Assembly: GCA_036823195.1 (NCBI GenBank)
Contig: DAISGI010000015.1
Coordinates: 1 to 57,334, forward strand
Reading direction: 5' to 3'
Origin: UBA4874 sp002399435
GTDB lineage: Bacteria; Bacillota; Clostridia; Caldicoprobacterales; DTU083
DNA length: 57,334 nt
The position numbers were made by a program, and so were the translations under genes. Below the pieces are notes generated by a model. That model had not been told where the DNA came from, searched no databases, and saw nothing but the letters and a program-made list of their open reading frames with translations. Below, piece by piece: positions 16,297-25,037 of this stretch; position 1 is the first letter of the stretch, and the number at the start of each line of letters is the position of its first letter.

Positions 16297-16677
16297 TTAT
16301 TCCATCCTGCCTAAGGCGTCCCGTAGCTTTTTCTTTGCCCTCTGCACCCGCTTTTTGCATGCTTCCACGGAGATATGAAGTTTCTCCGCGGCTTCCAGCA
16401 TGGTATACTTATCCAGAACGATTTTCTTCAGCAACTCAAAGTCCTCATTGCCTATCAAATCCCTGTATATCATAGTGAATCCCGTGTCATCCGTTGATCC
16501 GCTTGTCATGCTTTCATCGAAAGGGATTAAGGAAACCAAAAGGTTATTCCATCTGACGCGGCTGCGATTCACGTTTCGGATGACATTTTTCAGCGTTTTA
16601 ACCAGCCATCCCTTCGGATTGGAACTGGAAGTCAAATCATTTCCACACTGGTGTCGCCATTCTGATTGCAGTAAACA
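16297..16677 (-). pseudogene. 5'-truncated ECF-type sigma factor
   Basis: The frame holds the end of sigma region 2 and all of region 4: SSNPKGWLVKTLKNVIRNVN followed, after a linker, by a helix-turn-helix region (MLEAAEKLHISVEACKKRVQ then RAKKKLRDALGRME) that would bind the -35 element. About 60 residues that form the core-binding and -10-binding parts of region 2 are missing. The frame is open only from a stop at 16680; the first possible start is a TTG at 16635 with no good ribosome binding site. Upstream sequence does not continue the fold. I read it as a remnant that cannot bind core RNA polymerase normally. A short regulatory protein made of region 4 alone is the alternative. Confidence 0.7.
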
Positions 16678-16791
16678 TTAATGGTTGCAGAAGAAGATAA
16701 AGTTTACCAAAAAGGTTCAATTTGTAAAGTTTAAATAAGCGACAATGCAATCGCTGAAAAAAAAGGCAGTAACTTTTTCATTTTATACCTC

Positions 16792-17631
16792 CTAATCTGT
16801 AATTTTAGTTTTTCTTCGGTGCACAAAGAACACAACACCCGCTGCGAATACTGCTGTTACAATGATAATCAATTTATAGGGAAAGGTGTTGCTACTAGCC
16901 GGTGCTTCTGTATCTAAGAAACCAAACCCCCCCGCCTCATCCGGATTTAGCGGCGGTAATTGATTGATATATTTTCTCGTCTCTTTGTAGTCATAGTAAC
17001 TTTGACCAGCAGAGCGGAGAGCACGGATATTATCCACACCAGGGATATCGCTTAACGGAAGTAACCCCACAACCTCATCCTTTTCGTTGGGGATCAGTGC
17101 CACAGCATACCGGAAACGCGGCAAACCTCCAACAAGAATTGTTCCTTCAGGAATTTTTCCGATCTTATTGCTGATTTCTGTCGTATAATTCACGATTTCA
17201 TCGTTGTAAAACTTTACAGTTGTTACTTGCCATTTACCAACATTGGCGAGAACTTTTTGCCTTTCTTCTTCCGTGAACTCCACACTTTCATCCAACGGTT
17301 TCCCTATAGCGATGTCAACAAGAACAGTATCCCCGTCAATGTATAGAGGAATCTCGTAGATATACCCACCGTCTTCCAATGCGTTTTTCATTTCATCCAC
17401 ATTGACCGTATCCATTTTGAACACATTTACACCAACATAGATTTTAAAAGCGTCATCATAGTTAACATCGCTTGCTGAGACCCTGCGGCTAAGCTTGCCA
17501 TCAAGCAGATCATTGACAGTGGGGACAATGATATTCGTCAGACTCGATAAGTCGTCTTCGGCAGCCGAGGCACAGATAGACAATGTTGCTATCAGTAGCG
17601 TGGATATAAAAAGCACTAAAAACCTTTTCAT
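16792..17631 (-). CDS. Secreted single-pass membrane protein of unknown function
   Basis: A 279-residue protein with a clear signal peptide (MKRFLVLFISTLLIATLSIC, cleavage near ASA-AE), an extracellular domain of about 200 residues, a Pro-rich stretch (about 225-245) and a C-terminal helix (LIIIVTAVFAAGVVFFVHRR) followed by a short basic tail. No LPXTG sorting signal is present. The extracellular part has alternating strands and mentions of GTILVGGLPRFRYAVALIPN near residue 160, which I cannot assign to a family. AGGAGG precedes the ATG. Its neighbour is a truncated sigma factor; whether it was once the cognate anti-sigma or a target is not shown. Confidence 0.75.
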   Translation of the reverse strand: MKRFLVLFISTLLIATLSICASAAEDDLSSLTNIIVPTVNDLLDGKLSRRVSASDVNYDDAFKIYVGVNVFKMDTVNVDEMKNALEDGGYIYEIPLYIDGDTVLVDIAIGKPLDESVEFTEEERQKVLANVGKWQVTTVKFYNDEIVNYTTEISNKIGKIPEGTILVGGLPRFRYAVALIPNEKDEVVGLLPLSDIPGVDNIRALRSAGQSYYDYKETRKYINQLPPLNPDEAGGFGFLDTEAPASSNTFPYKLIIIVTAVFAAGVVFFVHRRKTKITD

Positions 17632-17929
17632 GTATTCTTACCTCCTATTCTTAATTATAGGTTAATACGGCTTGTAATTAGTCTCGCCAAAAAGAGGTGG
17701 TGTATTTTCCCTTGCCGGTTAGAAGTGTCGTGCCATCCACATAGCAATTGGATCGCTGTTAGCAATGTTGGACTTGTGACTGGACCACGAAAGAATACTG
17801 CCAGAATCATAGGTGACTAAAAGAAGCTGGTAATCACCATAAGTTGTCTAAAGAAAACGGATTGTTCTTACCCTCTCATTTAATATATGTCGTGACAGTA
17901 TAAATAGGGGACTAATTATCTAAAATTAG
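17632..17929. other. Intergenic, about 300 bases
   Basis: Contains a TATAAT at 17660-17655 on the minus strand that could be the -10 box of the secreted-protein gene, though no good -35 box stands 16-18 bases before it. The right part (17690-17925) holds no open frame with a start that I can support and no hairpin that I recognise; the downstream ABC gene ends at 17930 without an obvious terminator. Confidence 0.4.
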
Positions 17930-19675
17930 TTACCGGAACTGATTGTCGTACAATTCCCGGAATCTTCCGTTCGCCGCCAGAAGAGAATCAAATGTTCCGG
18001 ATTCGGCAATTTTACCATGCTCCATCACCAGAATCCGGTCCGCATTCTTTGCCGTGCTGATCCGGTGGGCGACCGTAAGGGTCGTTTTATTTTCCACTAT
18101 TTTTCCCAATGAGCGGTAGATTGCCTGCTCCGTTCCGGAATCCAGTGACGCCGTGGCCTCGTCCAGAAGCAGAATGGGAGCATTTTTGAGCAGGGCCCTG
18201 GCGATGGCGATCCGCTGCTTCTGTCCGCCGGAAAGCCTTGTGCCGCGCTCCCCGATCCGGGTATCATATTTTTCCGGCAGAGTCTCGATAAAGTCAGTAA
18301 GCTCCGCCTGCGACGCCGCCTCCCTGATCTCCTCCGGCGAGCAGCCGGGACGGCCGAAGGCGATGTTCTCTCCGATGGATCCGTCAAAAACGGAGCATTC
18401 CTGCGGGATATAGGCGGATAGCTTCCGGATATCCGCCGCCGGCAGACCGGTTCTTTCAAAATAGGATATTTCTCCGTCCGTCTGCTCATAAAAATTCTGG
18501 ATCAGCTTGATGAGTGTGGACTTCCCGCCCCCCGAAGCGCCCACAATGGCGAGATGTTCGCCGTTCTTCACTGTAAGGCTCACATGATCGATGATGTTCT
18601 CCCTGCCGTCATAGGAGAAACATATGTCACGGAGAACCAGCGCGTCCTCCGTATCCGTGCGGATCATCTCCCCGCTTTCCCCAAGGTCTTCCGCCGGAAG
18701 ATCCAAAATCTCAAAGACCCGTTCCATGGAGACAAGCCTCGGTTGTATCAGAAGCAGAAATGTGCTGAGCCGCAGCATGGAATCCGCCATCAGTCCCATC
18801 AGGGTGGCGTGATAGACTGCGTTTCCGATCCCGGCACGGTCGGAAGAAATCAAAACGGCAATAATGAATCCCACCGCCTGGGCGGAGAAAGTGAAGAAAT
18901 CCACCACACCATAAGCGATCCCGTTGGCGGTACGGAATTTGATCCGTTTGCAGGCAATGATTTTACAGACATTCCGGTATTTCTGCGCCAGCACCTCATG
19001 CAGGGCGAAAATACGGACAATTGGGATGCCGCGCATCGCCTCGATCAGATAGGAAGCGGAATGGACAATCTCGATTTTTGCTTCCCGTTCCAGCCTCTTC
19101 ACATACGGATTCAACAGCACCGAAAAAAACAGGCTGAACAAACTGTAGACAATCCCCGCCGCCGCAATCCGCCAGTCATTGCGAAGGAGCAGGATCAGCG
19201 AGACGGACATGACAACAAGGAAACGGATCAGGCTGAGCATGCCGTAGGAGGCAAAGGTGGAGCCGGCACGATCCGCATCACTCGTGAGCCGTGTGATGTA
19301 GTCGCCTGTCTTATATTTTGCCGATAAATCGCAGGGAATATTACAGATATGGTTAAACAGTCCTTTCCGCAGATTCACGACCGCTTTTTCGGTGGTGGTG
19401 TTCTGCAGATATTTTCCGTAGATCACAGGCGGGACCAGCAGCATGAAACCAAGAAACAGGACCGCAACCGTGGTGGTCAGATTGTCCCCCGATGTTCCTA
19501 TGCTGACGCTCTCAATCAGGATCCTGTTGATATAGGGGGTGGCAAACAGGAGGGCCAATTCAAAGGCGCCCAGACAAACGCCGCGAAGATATCTTTTCTT
19601 TTCCGTACCGAAAAAGGCAAAGGTCCGTTTCATCAGATGATAGCCGGAGAGAACCCTATTTTCTTTCTTATCCAT
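17930..19675 (-). CDS. ABC exporter half-molecule (transmembrane domain plus ATPase)
   Basis: A 581-residue type IV exporter: six helices in residues about 25-320 and a C-terminal ATPase with Walker A GASGGGKST (about 378-386), signature LSGGQKQR (about 482-489), Walker B ILLLDEATASLD and H-loop VAHRIST. The catalytic Glu after Walker B is present. It has no N-terminal C39 peptidase domain. It overlaps the preceding exporter gene by eight bases, so the pair probably forms a heterodimer of the LmrCD/BmrCD or MsbA-like group. In the same orientation upstream are two glycosyltransferases, which makes export of a glycosylated product or lipid a reasonable guess; multidrug export is the alternative. 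Confidence 0.93.
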   Translation of the reverse strand: MDKKENRVLSGYHLMKRTFAFFGTEKKRYLRGVCLGAFELALLFATPYINRILIESVSIGTSGDNLTTTVAVLFLGFMLLVPPVIYGKYLQNTTTEKAVVNLRKGLFNHICNIPCDLSAKYKTGDYITRLTSDADRAGSTFASYGMLSLIRFLVVMSVSLILLLRNDWRIAAAGIVYSLFSLFFSVLLNPYVKRLEREAKIEIVHSASYLIEAMRGIPIVRIFALHEVLAQKYRNVCKIIACKRIKFRTANGIAYGVVDFFTFSAQAVGFIIAVLISSDRAGIGNAVYHATLMGLMADSMLRLSTFLLLIQPRLVSMERVFEILDLPAEDLGESGEMIRTDTEDALVLRDICFSYDGRENIIDHVSLTVKNGEHLAIVGASGGGKSTLIKLIQNFYEQTDGEISYFERTGLPAADIRKLSAYIPQECSVFDGSIGENIAFGRPGCSPEEIREAASQAELTDFIETLPEKYDTRIGERGTRLSGGQKQRIAIARALLKNAPILLLDEATASLDSGTEQAIYRSLGKIVENKTTLTVAHRISTAKNADRILVMEHGKIAESGTFDSLLAANGRFRELYDNQFR

Positions 19676-21422
19676 GATCCACCTCCGGACCCGCCAGACC
19701 CTGATTCCGGCACATTTGATAGTATTTCCCCTTTTTTGCCTTCAGTTCCTCCGGGGAACCGTCCTCCACCACCCTGCCGTTCTCCAGATAATAGATAGTA
19801 TCGGCGCTCTGAACAGTCGTGAGCCGATGGGCGGCGATGACGGCCATTCTTCCAACAAGCAGCTTGTCCAGCGCCTCCTGCACTTCACGTTCGCTTTGGG
19901 TGTCCAGAGCGGAGGTGGCTTCATCCAGAAGCACCAGGGAGGCGTTTTTCACCATCGCCCTGGCAATACAGATTCTTTGGCGCTGTCCACCGGAAAGACG
20001 CCCGCCGAACTCGCCGATCGGATAATCCATCTGCTCCGGCAGGGAACGGACAAAATCCCATAAGCCCACCTCTTCCAGCACCCGCCGCACTTCCCGCCTT
20101 GTGATTCCCGGCTTGCCGTATGCAATATTCTCATAGATCGTCCCGTCAAACAGATAGGCTTCCTGGGTCACGGCGGCGAGATGTCTGCGCCACGCCTCAC
20201 GGTCCCAATCTGCGGACCTGCCGCCAAGAAACCGGAGTTCACCGCCTGTGGGCAGGTAGAACCGGGAGATCAGCTTGATCAACGTACTTTTCCCGCAGCC
20301 GCTGGGCCCTACAAGCGCAATTTTTTTGCCCCGCGAAACGGATAAATCGATCCCTTTCAGAACTTCTTCCCCGCCGTAGGAGAACTTTAAGTTTTCAGCG
20401 GAAACCCAATGTTCACCGGAACCGCCGGTGATCCCGCCATTTTCCTCATCGGGAATGTCCAGGATCTCATAGATCCGCTCCGCCGCAGCGGAGCCGCTGC
20501 GCACGGTTTTCATCATATAATCCAGCTGGCTGAAAGCCTCCTCTATGTAGGTGCTCAGGGAAATGAAGGACAGTACGGCGCCGATGGGAACAGTACCGTT
20601 TGACACCAGCACCGAGCCCAGAAGAAACAGGGTCATGAGCTGAATGACACTGGTGGCGTATTTGATCCCTGTCATGGCCATACCGATTTTCTCCGTCTTC
20701 ATCGCCTGTTCACAGGAGATATCGGCGGATGCCGCAAACCGTTTACCCATTTCGCCCTGCAGTCCGAACGCCTTGACGGTCAGGATCCCGCTGATCGCGT
20801 CGGAGGCAAAGCTGACGGCGGAACCCGTGCTGTCCATGGATTTCTTTTTCTGCATCTCAATAGGCCGGCTGATTTTTCTCACTGCCCAGACAGAGACGGG
20901 CAGCAGGACAAAATAGGCAAGGGAAAGCTGCCAACTGAGAAACAGGCAGGCAACGCCCGCAAACAGGCCCTGAAAAATCAGCCGCAGAAAATTACTGACA
21001 TGTCCGGCGATAAAATCGCTCAGATTGTCTATATCATTGTTGACCCGCGCGGCAGTATCCCCGGAGCGGAATTGATTCTCCAGTATGGAGATATTGCCCT
21101 TATTGATTTTCTCAAGCGCCCTTGTGCGAAGATCAAGAAAAATACCCTCCGTGGTATGGCCGATGATTTTATAGAGGACGGCTGTTCTCCCGCCGTCCAG
21201 CAATATCGCCAGAACCATTTGCGCAGCGCTGATCAGCATGGCCCGCATCTCGCCGCCGATGCCAAAATCCACCGCCCGTCCCCAAAGGAGGGAGGCGGCG
21301 GTTTTGAATACGCCGGCAAGCACCGTAAAGAGGAATACGGCGGCCAGTCCCGGCCAGTATTTTTTACTGTCGATATAAATCCGCCATAGCGGTTTTTTCT
21401 TTGTCCTATTTCTCATAATCAT
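19668..21422 (-). CDS. ABC exporter half-molecule (transmembrane domain plus ATPase)
   Basis: Partner exporter of about 584 residues. A basic N-terminus (MIMRNRTKKKPLW) leads to six helices, then an ATPase with Walker A GPSGCGKST, signature LSGGQRQR, Walker B LVLLDEATSALD and H-loop AAHRLTT; both this and the partner keep the catalytic Glu, so neither site is obviously degenerate. I place the start at the ATG at 21422 (another ATG follows at 21416); the frame is open further upstream, but that part lies inside the glycosyltransferase gene, whose stop is at 21406. The overlap implies translational coupling to the glycosyltransferase. The pair is the likely export route of the locus. Confidence 0.9.
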   Translation of the reverse strand: MIMRNRTKKKPLWRIYIDSKKYWPGLAAVFLFTVLAGVFKTAASLLWGRAVDFGIGGEMRAMLISAAQMVLAILLDGGRTAVLYKIIGHTTEGIFLDLRTRALEKINKGNISILENQFRSGDTAARVNNDIDNLSDFIAGHVSNFLRLIFQGLFAGVACLFLSWQLSLAYFVLLPVSVWAVRKISRPIEMQKKKSMDSTGSAVSFASDAISGILTVKAFGLQGEMGKRFAASADISCEQAMKTEKIGMAMTGIKYATSVIQLMTLFLLGSVLVSNGTVPIGAVLSFISLSTYIEEAFSQLDYMMKTVRSGSAAAERIYEILDIPDEENGGITGGSGEHWVSAENLKFSYGGEEVLKGIDLSVSRGKKIALVGPSGCGKSTLIKLISRFYLPTGGELRFLGGRSADWDREAWRRHLAAVTQEAYLFDGTIYENIAYGKPGITRREVRRVLEEVGLWDFVRSLPEQMDYPIGEFGGRLSGGQRQRICIARAMVKNASLVLLDEATSALDTQSEREVQEALDKLLVGRMAVIAAHRLTTVQSADTIYYLENGRVVEDGSPEELKAKKGKYYQMCRNQGLAGPEVDHG

Positions 21423-22301
21423 GGCGAGGCAGTATTTCTTCTCGCTTCTCCGGGTCGTTGGCTGCGGAGCCAATCTCATACCAGACCCTTGTGTCCTCGG
21501 ACCGGTGTTTGTTTGCTATATAGGTTTTTACCTCTTTGTAGTGTTTTTTGAATTCCTTGGTGGTGATATCGCTGTTCGGGCGATCGGGGGTGGGATAATG
21601 CACCACCTCAATGTCCCGTGCAAACCGGTACTCTCCTCCGGCACGGCAGCACTGAATGCCGAAATCGTTGTCCTCACCGCCCCAGCTGGTGAAATGCTCA
21701 TCAAACGCAATCCTGTTTTGATCCAGAAAATCACGGCGAACGGAAAAATGCCCGCCCCAGAGGGCCAGCCACGGGATATACCAGGCGGCAACATCCTCTC
21801 CAAACCGGCTAAAATAGCCTTCCCTGCCGTCCCCCATTCCACCCAGCCGCTTCATGGCAGCAATGGCATCCGAAACGGTTTCTTGTTCCAGTAATTGCCT
21901 GATTTTGTCTGTGTCGGCCTTCCAGTCCGTACCGAACATATTTCCCAGTACCACCAGATTGCTCTGCCGCTCATGAAGCTTTTTATGCTGTGCCAGCACG
22001 CCGGGTGTCAGGAGAACTCCGTTGTCATTGAACACAAGGATCTCCCCCAAAGCATTTCGGATCCCCAGATTCCTTACCGCCGCAACACGAAAGCCCTGAT
22101 CCTCCTGGCGACAATAGCTAATATGTAAATCTCTGTAATTCTTAAGCACCGCTCCGATATCCCCGGCGGATCCGTCGTCCGCCACCACCACCTGAAATTC
22201 CGCTTTTGGCAGAGTCTGTTTCCGTATGGAATTCAGCGTCAGAATCAGTTCCTCCGGCGATTGTATATCGGCAGGATGATCGATATATGATACGGATACA
22301 T
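21406..22301 (-). pseudogene. Family 2 glycosyltransferase with GT7-like C-terminal domain, apparent frameshift near codon 14
   Basis: A GT-A glycosyltransferase. From an ATG at 22301, preceded by GGGAGG at 22317-22312, the protein begins MYPYHISIILPIYN, the classic first strand of family 2 enzymes, and then hits a stop four codons later. The next reading frame continues the same fold without a gap: SPEELILTLNSIRKQTLPKA, then the UDP-binding VVVADDGS, and further the C-terminal motif WGGEDNDFGIQCCRAGG (galactosyltransferase family 7-like). Adding one T at about 22260 (AATCG to AATTCG) restores one frame of about 299 codons. So either one base is lost in this strain or the assembly has an error. 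The remaining 261 codons from a GTG at 22191 would lack the first nucleotide-binding strand. Confidence 0.8.
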
Positions 22302-22415
22302 GAAAGCAAAGCCTCCCAACCCACTTATACTTATGCTGTCACGGATACCCTTGACATCCATCGCAGGATCAAATAACTGTTTATTGTTTACTATCCACTG
22401 TTAACTGCTGTTACC

Positions 22416-23534
22416 TTAATTCTCTTTCATCATTTCATTCAAGGCAGAATATTCCCGGTAAACTCTCTGCCATGAATAATATGACAAGGCATGCTGTGCG
22501 TTCTCTACCAGACGAAGCCTAACATCCGGATGAGTGATAATGTATTCCAGTTTTCCAGCTAAATCCAGAAAGTCTTCTGAATTAAATAAAACACCGGTTT
22601 CCCCATCCTCAACTATTTCCGTCAATCCTCCCGAATTTGAAGCAATCACACACATTCCCTGTGAAAATCCTTCTAAAGCTACTAAACCAAAAGGTTCATC
22701 ACAGCTTGGGACTACCAGTACCTGAGCTTGTGCCATTGCATCGAGGGCTTTATCGTGACTTAAGTAGCCATCCATACGAATCAGAGAGCCTAATTGTTTT
22801 TCTTGTATGAGTGCATGTATTGCCTCCTCTTCTGGCCCATTGCCAATCACTCGTGCTGAGTATCCAGTATCAGCTAAGACCCCAGACAGACGATCGATAG
22901 CCTTTACAAAAATTTCACAGCCTTTTCGCTTGCTTACCCGGCCACAAAATAGTATCTTTTTGCTCTTATTTGTAACATTAACTTTTTTCACGTCGATTCC
23001 GCTTGGAATGACAACTGGCATATCAAACGGAATTGGATAGGTTCTTAATATCTGCTTTGCTGTCCATTTACTAGGGCAGACAATTTTATCCGCTATGAGC
23101 AACATAGTTGTGTCTTTTAAGTAATCCGGATCATGACGATTAAACTCGACACCATGCTTTACATATAGCAATTTGCACCCATATTTATTTTTTAACCCCG
23201 CTGCGGCTAAGGCAAAGTAGGAACCGTGGACATGGATGATATCAGGAATAGTATTTGGATCCGAAATAAACCGAGATATTCTATCGAAAACCAGCTCATT
23301 AAACTTCACCCAATAAACATACGGATCATCCCCATAGTAGCTAATCTGAGAATGAAGATCCAATGAAACTACCATCTTGTTTCCGGGAAATACTGCTGTC
23401 CTTCCATATGGTATGAAGAAAATAGTGCACTCATTGCTTGTAGAGCAGCTATACAGCTGACTTACATAAGTGCCTATTCCTCCAAATACTTCCGGTAAAA
23501 AATCAGGGGTGAGCACAAATACTCTCGGATTCAT
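22416..23534 (-). CDS. Family 4 glycosyltransferase (GT-B fold)
   Basis: A 372-residue retaining glycosyltransferase of the GT4 group. The N-terminal domain opens with VFVLTPDFLPEVFGGIGTYV, carrying the glycine-rich acceptor loop; DIIHVHGSYFALAAAG lies near residue 105; the C-terminal nucleotide-sugar domain has KKILFCGRVSKRKG (about 200) and the EX7E-type motif EPFGLVALEGFSQGM near residue 284. GGAGG precedes the ATG at 23534, and the gene starts 15 bases after the stop of the preceding fragment, so it is read as the second gene of the operon. It is AT-richer than the exporter genes downstream. Donor and acceptor cannot be read from the sequence. Confidence 0.92.
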   Translation of the reverse strand: MNPRVFVLTPDFLPEVFGGIGTYVSQLYSCSTSNECTIFFIPYGRTAVFPGNKMVVSLDLHSQISYYGDDPYVYWVKFNELVFDRISRFISDPNTIPDIIHVHGSYFALAAAGLKNKYGCKLLYVKHGVEFNRHDPDYLKDTTMLLIADKIVCPSKWTAKQILRTYPIPFDMPVVIPSGIDVKKVNVTNKSKKILFCGRVSKRKGCEIFVKAIDRLSGVLADTGYSARVIGNGPEEEAIHALIQEKQLGSLIRMDGYLSHDKALDAMAQAQVLVVPSCDEPFGLVALEGFSQGMCVIASNSGGLTEIVEDGETGVLFNSEDFLDLAGKLEYIITHPDVRLRLVENAQHALSYYSWQRVYREYSALNEMMKEN

Positions 23535-23549
23535 AATGAAATACCTCCA

Positions 23550-23843
23550 TTAAATCATACAAGATGACAAACATGTGGAACAATCTGCAGTACAAGAACT
23601 CGTAGGTTTCATTTCCAATGCTAAATTATATTCGCTTTTAAGATGTTTAGTACTAACCAAGCACTTTTGAAACTCCCAAGGTAATCTTTCTGCAAATAAA
23701 TAACTACGAAAATAATCTGAAGCTATTAAGCCATGACTTTTAAGTGTTTGTTCCCAATTATTAAATGTATCATCAAGATCGAGCATGTCCAATAAAACAT
23801 CACCTATTCTTTCATCCCCTCTGGAGAGTTTAATGCAACTTAA
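23550..23843 (-). pseudogene. Fragment resembling the C-terminus of a B12-binding radical SAM protein
   Basis: The frame is open for 97 codons after a stop at 23846-23844. Read in order it shows LSRGDERIGDVLLDML, a Trp-containing helix (NNWEQTLKSHGL), DYFRSYLFAERLPWEF, then VSTKHLKSEYNLAL and a Cys-rich end CTADCSTCLSSC. The order GD.R.G.VL, then W, then LPW, then a VS..L..EY..AL helix, then a Cys cluster is what I recall for the C-terminus of B12-binding-domain radical SAM proteins (TIGR03960-like); this is recall, not a search. The catalytic CX3CX2C core is absent. A shorter protein of 80 residues could start at a TTG at 23792 with AGGTGA upstream. The alternative is a small Cys-rich peptide precursor of a modified peptide. 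It is the first frame of the glycosyltransferase and exporter operon. Confidence 0.5.
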
Positions 23844-24007
23844 TTATAACATAATATAGTATAGTATTGTATAATTATATTATCTGAAAGCTTTTACGAA
23901 GCATTCCTGTAATGGATATTTGACGGGCTTTGAAAAAAGAAGATTATTGTTGCAAAATAATAACAAGAGGGGGTCTTCTGACTGTGTTATGGAAAGATGG
24001 AGGTCTT

Positions 24008-25021
24008 ATGGAAACAATCAGCGTGCTCGTTCCCGTTTACAACGCCGCTCCCTGGCTGAAAGAGTGCCTGTCTGGCATTTTGACGCAAACTTATAGGTAT
24101 TTTGAACTGATTCTTATCGACGACGGCTCTACGGATGGTTCCTCAGCATTGTGCGATGCCTGCGCCGTCCGAGATGACCGCGTCCGCGTGATTCATCAAG
24201 CCAACGCCGGCGTCGCTGTGGCGCGCAATAGGGGACTGGATGCGGCGCACGGCGAATGGATCGCCTTCATCGACGCTGACGACATGGTACATCCGCGATA
24301 TCTGGAATATCTGCTGGGACTGTGCCGTCGTTATGACTGCGAAGTAGCACAGTGCCGCCAAATGCGCTCTGAGCGATTCAATCCGACACTGTTTGGTGTG
24401 GAGGCAGATGATGTGGTACTCTACACCGGCCGACAGATGCAATGGGGCCTGTGCGGCCGTGGGGGCACTCGTAGCATGCTGTGGTGCAAGCTGTTCCGCC
24501 GGGAACTGTTCGAGAGTGTACGCTTCCCCGAAGGCCTGATCCATGAAGACGAGGCGGCTATGCACCACCTGCTGGCCAACGCCCTGCTCATGGCCTTTAC
24601 CACATCCACGTTCTATTTGTATCGCACCACGCCGGACAGCATCATGAATAAACCGCTGTCGGTAAGGCGGCTGGATATCATCCCGGCATTGACAGATCGC
24701 CGGGAGTTCTACCGCAGACAGGGTTGGCGGATGCTCTGCTATGCCACGGCTCAGCGATTGGGATTTGAGATAAACAGGTTATACCGGCGTTTCCACACCC
24801 AGGGCGACGTCGCCTCCATGGCGGCGCTGCAGGACGCCTACTGCGAGAACTGGGATACCCTGCGAACCTCCCCACTAATGGAGTTGGAGGTCCGGCGGCT
24901 GCATGAGCAGTGGCTGACCGACCCGCTGGCTGGCGAACTCTATTCCTATTGGGCGCAGATGGCGCGCCTGAACGACGAAACGCTGCAAAAGCTGGAAGGG
25001 AGCATCCAGGAAAGCCTTTGA
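24008..25021 (+). CDS. Family 2 glycosyltransferase
   Basis: A 337-residue GT-A enzyme. The N-terminus METISVLVPVYNAAPWLKEC, the nucleotide-binding LILIDDGSTDGSS (about 38-50), VAVARNRGLDAAHGEWIAF and the metal-binding D.D in IDADD (about 95-99) are all canonical. GGAGG stands just before the ATG at 24008, which sets the start, although the frame is open from 23930. It is transcribed divergently from the glycosyltransferase and exporter operon across an AT-rich gap. Its own composition is clearly richer in G and C than both neighbours, with many GCC/GGC/CGC codons, which suggests separate acquisition. The C-terminal 100 residues are helical and typical of capsule or teichoic acid side-chain enzymes; the acceptor is unknown. 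Confidence 0.93.
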   Translation: METISVLVPVYNAAPWLKECLSGILTQTYRYFELILIDDGSTDGSSALCDACAVRDDRVRVIHQANAGVAVARNRGLDAAHGEWIAFIDADDMVHPRYLEYLLGLCRRYDCEVAQCRQMRSERFNPTLFGVEADDVVLYTGRQMQWGLCGRGGTRSMLWCKLFRRELFESVRFPEGLIHEDEAAMHHLLANALLMAFTTSTFYLYRTTPDSIMNKPLSVRRLDIIPALTDRREFYRRQGWRMLCYATAQRLGFEINRLYRRFHTQGDVASMAALQDAYCENWDTLRTSPLMELEVRRLHEQWLTDPLAGELYSYWAQMARLNDETLQKLEGSIQESL

Positions 25022-25037
25022 TTTTTGGGCTTACATT

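Noticed and set aside
16175..16360. Transposase fragment or small gene in the 16180-16300 region
   Set aside because: The minus-strand frame there (NDYGSNLRFFDK) runs on from the antisense phase of the sigma factor; no DDE motif, no inverted repeats and no start site support it.
16792..17631. Sortase-anchored surface protein
   Set aside because: There is a C-terminal helix and basic tail but no LPXTG-like motif before it.
23550..23792. Thiopeptide- or glycocin-type precursor as the main call
   Set aside because: The Cys-rich end looks tempting, but the preceding 80 residues follow the pattern of a radical SAM C-terminus and there is no C39 peptidase domain, cyclodehydratase or Gly-Gly leader. 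It is kept only as an alternative.
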